Translations under genes and position numbers: made by a program
Source: Thalassia testudinum
Taxonomy: Eukaryota > Streptophyta > Magnoliopsida > Alismatales > Hydrocharitaceae
Direction: 5' to 3'
Assembly (NCBI GenBank): GCA_037157565.1
Contig: JAZHRO010000039.1
Span: 42,842,001-42,906,000 of the forward strand
DNA length: 64,000 nucleotides
Part shown: one piece after another, positions 44,051-54,670 of the stretch
Layout of the letters: every line of letters starts with the position of its first letter
Numbering within the stretch: the first letter of the stretch is position 1
Notes under the pieces: model-generated
What the model saw: the letters and a program-made list of their open reading frames with translations, nothing else
Told to the model about the DNA's origin: nothing
Databases searched by the model: none

Positions 44051-46778
44051 TGTTACGACCCAATTCCTGAATCCCTACGAGACACGAGAATCGGACTGAC
44101 TCGACTGATCCCAAGACCCAGTCATCCAATGAAAAAGTAACCAAAAGAGCAGTAAAATAAATCACATTCACCATGTATATAACTAGCAGTAACAAAATAT
44201 AGCAGTAAAGAAAAGAACTACTACAGTATACACCACCACAACAGTAAAGAAATAAACAGGTACATAAACATGATGCTTAAAATAAAAGAGTACAGTGGTA
44301 ACAAAAAATACTCACTACAACAGAAGGAAAGGTACAGTGGGCACTACAAGTAAAACTACTCGGCTCTACTAGGCCCAACACCCTCTGCAGTCGCCGGCTC
44401 TAGCTGCTCAACACCTGGTCCAGAAAGGGTGACAAATGTGACACGTCAGCGAAACGCTGAGTAGAGTGGCAACCAAAAGCTAAGAAAAACAGTAAGGTGG
44501 ACAGTAGCTGTTATATTTTTAATCTCTTTCTTTATTTTTCCATTTCCTCATTATTGAATTATTCCTCAGATCTTTCTCTTGATCTTGAATGTTCCTCGTG
44601 GGAACGATCTTGATTGCAGTCTTTTCCGAAAAGTAGAAGTAACACGTGGTGCTCCCCTGGCCGGGAGAGTCCCCCGTGGTGATCGTACCCTCATCAACCA
44701 CCCCAAGGTCGCTGACAGAGGTAACGGTGACTACGGCACGCGCGATAAACACATAGGTAGCTACCCCGCACTGGCACGCGGTCAGTCGTTTCCGTTAATG
44801 GGTGCATCCAAAGCACAGCACGGAACCAGTATAGGGCAGAGTCCTCTCAGTAACAGGGGTCCAGCCCCTCTACAGTAACCAAATAGGGGTCTTGCCCCTC
44901 CACAATTCGCGCACCCTCGCGTGACTGCCCTGGATTGCCCAGTGAGCCAACAAGTCGGTGTAGGAGGGCTAGCAAAACCCCGGGGCCCGTGAGGTAGCTA
45001 GTGCCCTCCCTACACTAGTAGCTCTCCTCAGTACTGTGTACACAAGGGTCAAAAGTCGATACAAAGTGGCCAGACCTAACCCCGGGTCCCTGGGGCGGCT
45101 AGCTCCGCTCTGCACTAAACAGGGGGGATAGTCGCTCTCCTTGGTACTCCGTACTCAAGGGCCAGCTCACTTCCCCAATTATATTCCATTCACTTCTCAG
45201 GAGCTCTACTCCTAATTCCCCGTAGGGTTCATGCTCATTTTTCTTTAACTCAGCCAATTTAGGTTTCATCATTTCAACTTTAATTTTCATATAGCCCATG
45301 TTCTCAACAGTAATTATCCATTTATAAACAGGCAACTGTTAACCAATTACAGGCAGTTATCATTTTCCTTTCTACTTTTCCAAGACTGCAATATATATAT
45401 TCAATCTAGTTTTCCAGTCCTAAGATTTATGCCATATCCTAGGATCTATCATTCAATCTAGTTTTTCAGTCCTAGGATTCATGCAATACCCTAGGATCTA
45501 TCATCCAATCTAGTTTTTCAGTCATAGGATTCATTCAATACCCTAGAATCTATTAATTATTTCACAAGTGTATAATTTTTTATAAATAATTAAAGGGGCC
45601 ACTCTACCCGCAAAATCGGGAGTACTGGGGGCGTGATCGGCAAGCCTGCACGCCTCCGCAACCCCTAGAGCCGCAACGGAATGGGGTCCTAACACAAGGA
45701 TCAATTACAGAATAGGATACAAATACTGTAAACAGGTAAAGGAACTAAATCTGAGAAGAACGAAACTTAAAATGCGGAAAACGGACTTCGAACGGACCCT
45801 AAACGGGTCAAAAACGACAAGTCTACCCAAAATCAGACGTCTGGAACATCTTCCAGACGTCTTAAACAATGGCTCAGGTCATATCTTAATCCTGCGTGGT
45901 CCTTCAGACGTCTAGAATCCCGCTGAACCGTCTAGACTTAGTTTCCAGACGTCTGACTGTCACTCTGGACGTCTGGAGACCCTCTCCGTCGTCTGGTCTT
46001 GTGCCCAGACGTCCGATCTGTGTGGGAGGGCGTGCCCTTGCACCTTCCAAAATGAGACCTGCACACATATGCGACCGTCCTCAACATGGAACGAAGCAGA
46101 ACCCTTCAGCGGAACGGCTGCATGGCCGTACATGCAAAAGAAGAAGGGAAGGAAAAATACCGTACCTTTCAGACGCATGGACCTTCCTCCAGACGTCTCC
46201 TGCATTGTCTGGACGTATGTCCAGACGTCTGATTCTGGGAAATTTTCCCAGAATCAGGACCACCTCGCCCTCTGCCTGCAGCACATGGCTGTGCCGCGCC
46301 GCGCTCGCCTGCTGCCTGAGTTGCAGTAGGTCCTCCCCAACACCACGCTCCTGCTACGCACCCGCCGGCCAGCCCTGGCTGCTTCGGTGAGCTCACACCC
46401 TCGCGATCTAGCTCTCTCCCTCTCGCAGCAACCACTCCTCCCCACGCACTCACGGCAGCAGCTACTGCTGCCCTCGCCTGCGCACTCTCTCACTAACAGG
46501 AAGAAGAAGGCGGTGGAGTGAGGGTGAGGGAGAGGAGAGGGGGGTATTTGAAGGCTGCCGTGGGGAGAGAGAGAGAAAAGGATGGCTGCGCCTGCAGGGA
46601 GGAAGGAAAGAGAAGAAAGGAGGGCGGCGGTTCAATGTACGCACGCATGCGCGCAGACGCGAACCCGTACGCCAAAAAAATTAAATTCCAGATGTCTGGG
46701 AAGGCTTCCAAACGTCTGACTAGACGTCTGGACCAATTCCAGACATCTTAAATGATGTTTGATGCCAGGGTTATAACA
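44051..46778 (+). mobile_element. Family C solo LTR, copy 2
   Basis: 2728 bp with ends TGTTACGACC...GTTATAACA, TSD CACAC at 44046-44050 and 46779-46783. It is collinear with copy 1 (18615-21273) and in the same orientation, with the 52-bp repeats near 45409-45560. It interrupts the last part of family B's ORF. Confidence 0.87.
45834..46748. repeat. Array of AGACGTCT dyads in family C LTR copy 2
   Basis: Three clusters, at about 45834-46020, 46168-46235 and 46688-46748, match the positions of those in copy 1. Individual motifs vary (CCAGACGTCTGA, CTGGACGTCTGG, CCAGATGTCTGG). Confidence 0.75.
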
Positions 46779-48573
46779 CACACTATACAAAGAAAAGAAA
46801 TGAAGAATTCACAAGTGCAGGTCAGAATTAAAATAAACAGAAGAACCCTCTGACCTATCAACAGAGGTCCACAGATATGGACCAGATTGTGGTGCAGACC
46901 CATCCCCCATAATCGAGAATATCTTAGGTTCTGGAGAAAAATTACCCAAAACCTAAAATCAGAATGCAAGCGGGGTCGGGCCTGCAATTTATGAGGATGC
47001 AACCCAAGACCAAAAAGTCGGGTTATAGAGAATTGAAGCTCAAAAGGATAACCGTTGAATGTGTGCTTGAGTTTGACATCCTCGAAACAAATGTCGTAAA
47101 GGTTCTGATTTGATGGTTTCAGCTTAAAAGGAACCCTTCGACTCAATCTTCCATTTCCTCCAAAATTAACTTCCAAAATCAGAACTTCCCAGCTCCTATC
47201 CTCCTCATTCAGCATATCAAATTCCAGGACATCTTGTATATTAATCACCCTATCTGAAATCTCCAAGTCTAAATGATGTGGCAGAATCAGAATTGACTTG
47301 GGTCTAATTATCTCAGAAACATAATTATCAATAAGCTCAACGGGCTGTAACTGACAATCAGGGCATTTAATTGAACCCTCCAGAAAATGCGATTCTAGAT
47401 CTGCAATGTGTGCCCTAATAAGATCAGTTTCCTCAGTTATTGGGCTATCAAATGATCTATCAGATTCCTCAGACCCAATCGTCTCACAGAAATTGTGTTC
47501 AGAAAACTCGCGTGAGACTTCGCAACTTGAATCTTCACCATCAAAGAAATCAGGATCCATATCAATGTATGTCCCAAAATCATTTGTCACTTTCTGTTCC
47601 AAGGAGACATACATTTCCTCGTAACCCGGCTCAGGGATCTTAGGTGAAGAAATCAGATCATCCTTAATTGGTTGCTTTAATTCAATCTGGTCAACCTCGT
47701 AACATGTGTCCCCCCAACAGGTGCTTGAGTGGGTTCTGTCATTGGCTTTCCCGAAGAGGGTTCATCCTGGGAATCATCCCATAATTGAATCAAAGCAACC
47801 ATGAATCTCATCCTCAATTTCGCTAATTTCCCAAGTAGAAACTCACCCGGGTTATCCTTAACATCCTGGAGCCAATCCAACAAAGGCTTGTTTAAATCAT
47901 CAATCATTTCAATCAGGGGCTCCAATCTCTCAATGTAAGGTGTTGGCTGAACTTCTAAAGATTGAATGATATTCCTCAAGTTAGCCAGAACCTTATCTTG
48001 AACCTGATTAACCTGAACCAAATGAGTTGGTTCAGGATTGGGTGGGTTTGACATCAATGCAGAGGAATTAATGAATTGAGATTCGTTATACCCTTCCTGA
48101 TAATAGGTCATTTCAAATTGTTCAAAAGATGGTGATGACCTAAAGGCAGTGAAATCAGAGGATGGGTAAGGATCGGTGTATCCTTCTTGATTGTAGATCG
48201 TATTAGGTTGTTCATGAAAGGAAGACGATCTATAATCGATGTAGCTCTGAGAAGGATAGAAAACAGAATCAAAGTGTTCAGGGTTAGACCCTAAACATGG
48301 AGGTCCGGAGCTGTATCCCCAATCCGAATTATCCCAACTAACTGATGGTTGATTACAGTACGAGTCGGGATAATCGTTATGTTGAGGATAATTCACAACG
48401 GGAGGGAAAGAACGGGAATGTGTGTAATATGTGGAAGGATTCATGAGATACGGGAGGAAGAAGGGCGCCCTGCAATACAAACAATCAAACCTGTCCTTAA
48501 ATGGGTTAGCCTAAAGACCTACAGACTCCCAAAACCCGTCTTGAGATAAAGAAACGATTTGATCTACTTCCAT

Positions 48574-49609
48574 CTGTTCAATCCAACCAATTAGAAGGAG
48601 AGACGGAGGAGAAGGTTCTTCCTTTGGCTTGCGCCTCCAGTTCCTAGTGTACCCCCCAGCCGCGATCGTTTGATTCTGCTCTCCTAGCTAGCCATCAGAT
48701 TGAACAGTAGAAATAGACTAATCGAAAATAATCTCGTTCTGGGTTCTGAAGAGTGAGTCCAATCTTTAAGGCCAACATCTACTCTATTTTATTTAGGGCT
48801 AGGTTTGAATGTGCTTTGGAATGTGATGGGCCCTTTAAATGGGTTGTGCCCTTAATGATTGATTGATTTGTGTGTGCGTGCACAACCAGTGATTTTCAAG
48901 CAAGATTGTTTTTGATGCAGTAAATTTTAAGGTTCAAATCTTGCTTAGTAACTTTTAGGATTCAACTTTAGGTGTTTTCAAACAGGTTTCGTTGGCACAC
49001 CAGGTTTTGCAAGCACAGGTGAAGATGTTTTCCTTTAAAGCTTAAAAAGAATGTGGAGTGCTTGGTAAATCCCTAAGAGTTGAACATAATTGGCAGCTAC
49101 TTGATGAGTTGATTTTAATTGAAGTGGTGCGGCCTAATCAACTCAAACAATTGGCCTGATGCACCACTTAATTAGGCACACAAATGATTACCTAATCTGA
49201 TTTCTACTCAATTATGTGTTTGAATGTGTGTATCGACTCCTAAGATCGGTTTACCAGTTGAGTTTGAAAATCAGATGAGGTTGTGTACCTCTGTGAGATT
49301 TTTTAATTTTTCTCTTTTTTTTTTTTAATGTGGAGGTTGGGGTGAGTATGGTTGTCAAACAACAAACAATCTAACCTTAGAGTTTATAAAAACATCTAGG
49401 TTGATTGATGTTTGAATTATTATGTTATGAAATGAAATCTAATGGGTGGGAGGTGGGGGATAACTTACAGGACCTTCCACAGCACCTTACTCCGATCTAC
49501 CGCTTTTGCCTGTCTCGAAAGAGTACCTGCAATTATAATAAGAAAGGAGAAAAGTGAGGTAAATGATTTGTAAGTTACAAAACGCGAAGAGAAATCAAAG
49601 ATCGTCACC
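48574..49609 (-). other. Family B 5' leader
   Basis: Noncoding. The part near 48600-48680 resembles family A's leader near 24386-24440 (both contain GAAGGTTCTTCCTTT on the + strand), just before the point where A has gag and B has its unknown ORF. Nothing else is recognised. Confidence 0.6.
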
Positions 49610-49627
49610 TCCCCGGCAACAGCGCCA
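49610..49627 (-). other. Family B primer-binding site (tRNA-Asp type)
   Basis: The minus strand reads TGGCGCTGTTGCCGGGGA, one mismatch from the tRNA-Asp complement. It lies three bases inside the 5' LTR end. Confidence 0.85.
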
Positions 49628-49630
49628 AAA

Positions 49631-51384
49631 TGTTAAACGCTCGAATTGCTACGCTAACGTGTTTGGTTTTGGAAAACCTGTTATTGTAGTTTGGAAGCGA
49701 AGAATTCATGTTCAACAAATAAAATTTATACCGAAATGAAAATTCCCGGTCAAACACAGAGAGGCAAATGTTTGATTTAAAAATTACGCATTTCTTTTTA
49801 TTTGTCATGAAGTAATTCAGTTTAAAACTATCTAATTATTTACAATAAATAGAAGAGAGAGAGATGGTAAGAGAGAGAGAATATTACACATAGAAATCAA
49901 AAATGAGATGTAGAATAAATAGAAAATTTATCATTAAGGAGATTATTCATTACAACTAGAAAGCATAACACAATTGCACTAGAAAGCGATAAATTTACTC
50001 TAGAAAGTATTAAAAGAATCGAGGGAGAAATGTCCTCCTCGACGAATGCTTGGAGGACGAGTAGAACCACACTAGAAAGCAGTAAATCTATATTAGAAAG
50101 CAGTAAAAAAGAATAGGGAGAGAGATATCCTCCTCGACGGTCGCTTGGAGGAAGAGCCGGACGAGACGACGCCTGGACGAAGGAGGACAAAGCAGAAGAA
50201 CGGGAACGGAGCAGAACGCCGTCGTCGTCGCGGGATCCACTTCCGAAGGGGGACGAAAATTTGGACTTTATCTCGCGAGAAGCATCCTGGGTGTGGGACA
50301 AGCTTCTCTTGAGCTTTGGAGAGGTAGAGAAGAGAAGGAAGGGATGAGAATTTCATGTGGAGGGGGTCTCCTTTTATAGTTGCAAGGAGTGGGGGAAAAT
50401 TGGTCATTACATCTTTAAAACAATAAATGAGGGGTCTTTAGTGACGAATAAAATTGTCGCTAAAGCCCCAACATGGGTGTAGTGGGCACTCCCCATGCGT
50501 GCCTCCTCAGCTGCCCGCGTACAATGCCCGCCCACATTCATCAAATCTCGCGATCAGATGGCTTGAGATGCGCCTGACCTGCTTGCTGCGCGTCCGCCCC
50601 AGCGCGTACGATGCCGCGTAAGGCGCAGGCGTGCAATAGCGCGTCATCGCTATTGAGCACAGACGATTGTACGATCAAGATCCAACGCACACCCGCGCCC
50701 GCTCGCCCGCGCCCTTCGCCTCCTCGCTGCGGCTCGAACGTGCGTCCGCTGCTCACGATAGCGCCTTCGACCGCTGCACTACGAGGTGCTGATGGTCGAG
50801 CGGACGCTTTTAGGCGCGGCTGTCCACAGCCGTTGGATCAAGATCCAACGACGGAGAGGGAGCGGGTGCGGAAGCTTCACTGGATGCATGCGGCCGTTTG
50901 GGTAGCCAAGATGGCGCCACGTGGCACCATCTTGGCCGTCCATCTTCTGAATGTTGTAGATGGTGCCACGAATGTCGAATTGACTCGATTTTTGCATCGT
51001 TGGGCTGCGATCGTCAATCTGAATTCATCCGTGCAGTCGAATTTGTCATTTGAAGGGCAGATTTACACCATCCCGGCCCTTGATCTTCTAGGGTTCCCTG
51101 GTCACTATCTGATGCTACGGATGCCTGACTAGGGCGATCTTGGAGTCGTTGAACTCCAATTGTCGCCCTGATCACATCCATACAGTTGGATCTTTAATCC
51201 GAGGCTTCGATAAAATGTTTTCCCTGTCCAAGCACATAAAAGGAGACAATTAACCTCCATTTTATTCAAACTACTCTAAATGCAAGATGATGCATGTTAT
51301 GCAATATTTATATCATGAAATGCAATCCTATGCTAAGAACATGCATAAATAGACATCTTAAGTAGTGTAAATGTGTTTACATCA
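49631..51384 (-). repeat. Family B 5' LTR
   Basis: 1754 bp, TGTTAAACGC...GTTTACATCA on the + strand. It is collinear with the near-solo copy at 7829-9471 in reverse orientation. The TATA box on the minus strand is near 50371-50380, with the upstream dyad near 50432-50468. This is the intact reference for the palindromic 3' LTR. Confidence 0.93.
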
Positions 51385-51389
51385 CATCC

Positions 51390-53734
51390 TCAAGAATTCC
51401 CTTAGGTGATTTGATTGATCGATCTACTAACCGCAATGTCACCTTGGTCGATTTTAGCTCAAATTCTTCTAGATGGTTAAGTAGGGATGTGGGTATCAAG
51501 TTTATGGAGGCACCTAGGTCCAATAGTGCTCTATCAAACTGGGTTTCACCGATCTTACATGAAATCAGGGGAGTGCCTGGGTCTTTTGCCTTGGGTGGGA
51601 GTCTACTCAGGATTACAGAGCTGGCTTGCTCTGACAGTACAATTGGACTCCCACTCTTGGTTCGCAGCTTACACTGAGGTGTACACACGTTCTTCAAGAA
51701 TCGTGCGTAAGCCGATACGTGACGGATCGCATCCATCAAGGGGATGTTTATTTGGACCTACTCAAAGAGCTTGATCAGGTCCTCCTCAGGAGCCACAGGT
51801 TTAGTTGTCCGCTTTCCCTTGGTTGGTTCCTCCAAGATAGGTCCAGGTTTTTGATCTGGGACAGGGATAGGAACATCCTAGATGACTGCCCTAGGGTTTG
51901 GGTCACTACTAAGCTTGGAGTGGTCTGGATAAGGTGGATCTTGTGTTGCCTTACCACTACAGGTTGTTACAGAATTTATTCCTGCTTGGTTCTAGTTAGA
52001 GGTTGGTAGGATGGGTTGCTGCTATTGGTAACCTGCATAGGAGGTTGAAGCTTCCATCCCGTCAGGTGAAGGAATAGAAGGGGCTTAATAGACCAAGTGT
52101 GCTTGGCCCGGGTTTGGGTTCATAACGCGTCACTAGGTCAGCATGCTATTCGGGTTAGGAAGAGGCTGAGAAGGAAGTGTGCCTGGTTGGCGAGAATTTG
52201 CCAACTGGGCAAGTTGGTTGCGAACCTTTGTGATTTCGTCCTTGTGTTGCTTTTGGATAGCCGCATTCGTTCTCTAAATGTCAGCCAAAGTCTGGAGGAT
52301 AAGGGACATTTGATCTTGGTTGGGCCCGGATGGATAGGTGGGGTTGGGCCGAGGCTAAGGTAGCTGATAAGGACGAGGGGCTTGTGGACGAGGCTGAAAA
52401 GGTGGTCTCAGATTCTGAGAATTTCCCGCCCACTGGAAATTGGGATGGTTTCACCATCCAGGATTGTAGGTGTTGGAAAATGGGTCATTCCGGATGATGT
52501 TGAAGTCCTCGCAGGTCTGAAGAGCCTCAGAAAAGTCGGAGAATGGGGGAGTTGGGCTCCCCTAGCAAGAATAGAAAGGATCGGAGGTCCCTCCGGTCCT
52601 GGAGTCAGATGGGAGTGGATACGAGTCCATCCCTGGAGAAGGTCGGTGGAAAATGTGCTGCATAGTTTCCTGTGCAGGAGGGGGCTGTGCGAAGGAGTTT
52701 TATGCAAAGGTGGCTCGCTGCAAATGCTGAGTCAGCTCATCCACCTTCTTCTCAATAATAGAGACCTTGTCCAATCGACTGGCCATTAATTCCAGGTCAA
52801 CTGATGCGGACAGGCCCTGCGTCTCGTGTGCTCCCCTAAGGTTCATCGCTGCGCGGGTATTCGTCTGGTCGAATAATCCCATGGAGTCATTGTTGATGGA
52901 GTTCTCGCACATATTCTCGAGAATCTCCTACACAGTGTCTTCATGTTGACCCATGATATTCCCTCCGCAAGTTACATTGACGAACAATCTAATATCTTCA
53001 CGGAGTCCTTGGTAAAAAGACTAGACTTGTTCCCATTTAGGAACTCCGTGATGAGGGCACTTTCTCATGAGATCCTGAAAATGATCCCATGCCTCATGAA
53101 GAGGTTCTCCCGTCTGTTGCGTGAAGTGAGTAATCTGATGGCGCAAGGCATTGGTCCGACCAACAGGGAAGAACTTCTTCAAGAACTCGGACTAAAGTTC
53201 CTCCCAAGTGTTGATCGGGCGGGTCTGTATTTGATACCAATGGGCCACCTTGTCTATAAGGGAGAAAGAGAACATCTTCATAAGTAGGATATCCCGATTC
53301 TGTGCATCTGACCCGAAGGTCTGGGCCAAATGCTTAAGCTGTTTGATGTGCTGGAAAGGGTCTTCAGAATTAAGCCCATAGAATTTGGGTATGGCATGAA
53401 TCATGTTGGGCTTTAGTTCGGAATCCGGTCCTCCAATCGGGATTCTAACTCGAGGCTCAATTGCCACCGCAGCGGAATTATAGTGATCCCGCATCATGGG
53501 GCGCTGCGGTGGATTCATAAAGTTTTGGAAGAGATCATTGAATCGCTGGAGCTAGTGCTCAAGATTATTCTCTTCTTCAACAGGCTGAGCCATTGTGGTA
53601 GAAGAGGGGGAATTAGGTTCAGAATCAGAAGAGAGGTCTATGTAAAAAGGTTGTTGCACAAATAATGGTATCGAAGCATGGCCTCGGGGAGAATGAATTT
53701 CTAGAGGAGGTTTCAAGGACCTCCTACCGAACAT
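51390..53734 (-). pseudogene. Family D gag and N-terminal half of protease
   Basis: The N-terminus at 53734 reads MFGRRSLKPPLEI. Gag follows at 53192-53518 (AIPKFYGLNSEDPFQHIKQL, FSFSLIDKVAHWYQI) and, after frame changes, at 52700-52912 (ASRLDKVSIIEKKVDEL). The protease half at 51390-51739 has AYARFLKNVCTP upstream and the active site DLGASINLIPTSLL, then VDRSIKSPKGILEDV, where family B cuts it. Several stops make it inactive. The layout matches family A closely. Confidence 0.88.
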
Positions 53735-54647
53735 GCACTGATGGATTGGACGAGGTTAGCAGGTGCTGGACTCAATCAAGACACCCAAAATGTTGGGTGA
53801 CTATAGAGGTTCGGGGCGGATGATATCCCTTAATCAAAAGGTCATCCACCTGAGAATTATCTGGGCAGCCAGAGAGGGTGAGTCCCGTGAAGACCCCTAC
53901 ACGGTAGAGCGCCTCCACAGGTTACAGGGTTTCCCCCACCTGACCTCTCTTGTCACTGAGATCCCAGGTAGACCAGAATGGGGACCTTGACCTCTTAAGT
54001 CTACCACTTTTAATTATGATCAAGGTGCTTAAGGTTTCACTTGAACTTTATCCTTTTGTGTGCAAAAAGTGACCTAATTTAAAGGTTGGTTGATCCAAGG
54101 GATCAACTTCACCTATTAGTTCCTGTAAGAGCTTATTAGGTCCTGTCTTGTAAGGTTCAAGTGACTTAAGAGCCGGATTCTCTTAATAGATTTTTTCAAG
54201 TAATGGCTTAGGCACACTTCTTTTGGGAATTTTCAGTTCTTGATTAGAAGGTGTGTCTCTAAAACCCTATCTTTGAGTCTTAGGTTGGCTCTAATTGGTC
54301 CAGTTAGTTGCCTTAGGATTAGGTAACTAGGGCTCAAGCAAGAAGGTTTTAGCCCTAATTACCTTTAATGGATATACAGATAGAATGTGTTGAAATTGAA
54401 AAACAGGAAACTCCTGTGATTTACTATGTATGAAAGACAGGTAACCCCTAGATTGCTTTCCTTTTTCTTCCTCTTTAGAATTTTAGGGGCTTAAAAGAGA
54501 GGATAGAAAATTACCTGTCCCTTGGTGTGGTTGTTGTGCGGCTGCTTGTTCCTTCTTGTTTTCTTGTGCCTGCACAACAAAAGAGAAGAGATTAAGTCAG
54601 CCGTAAATCAGAAATTGTGATTTAATAGCTTCTAGAATACCCGTTGC
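53735..54647 (-). other. Family D 5' leader
   Basis: Noncoding region between primer site and gag. No sustained frame or RNA gene is visible. Confidence 0.6.
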
Positions 54648-54665
54648 TCCCTGGCAATGGTGCCA
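54648..54665 (-). other. Family D primer-binding site (decayed tRNA-Asp type)
   Basis: The minus strand reads TGGCACCATTGCCAGGGA. It differs from the tRNA-Asp complement at three sites, each a CpG changed to TpG on the + strand. Confidence 0.75.
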
Positions 54666-54670
54666 AAAAC

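Larger units (their letters stand above)
43913..48573 (-). pseudogene. Unrecognised ORF of family B (about 640 codons, interrupted)
   Basis: The likely start is the ATG at 48573 (MEVDQIVSLSQDGFWESVGL), followed by a stop at 48511-48513. The frame then runs to 47677 through a Tyr/Pro/Ser-rich part (about residues 35-150) and a helical stretch (VQDKVLANLRNIIQSLEVQ, LLGKLAKLRMRFMVALIQLW). A slip in a six-C run near 47711-47716 moves the frame to 46779: an acidic region, then the conserved-looking blocks RSWEVLILEVNFGGNGRL, VPFKLKPSNQNLYDICFEDV and FELQFSITRLFGLGL. The end is hydrophobic. Family C interrupts it at 46778; about 45 codons continue at 44050-43913, again hydrophobic, to a stop at 43913-43915. 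I recognise no gag, env or host domain. Its function is unknown. Confidence 0.65.
41915..51384 (-). mobile_element. Family B: non-autonomous Athila-related element inserted in family D
   Basis: TSD CATCC at 41910-41914 and 51385-51389. In sense order (minus strand): a normal 5' LTR (49631-51384), tRNA-Asp-type primer site, leader, one long unknown ORF, a 3' module, polypurine tract, then an abnormal palindromic 3' LTR (41915-42658). No gag, protease, RT, RNase H or integrase is present. Without the family C LTR it is about 6.7 kb. It must have used proteins from relatives such as A, D or E. Confidence 0.9.
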
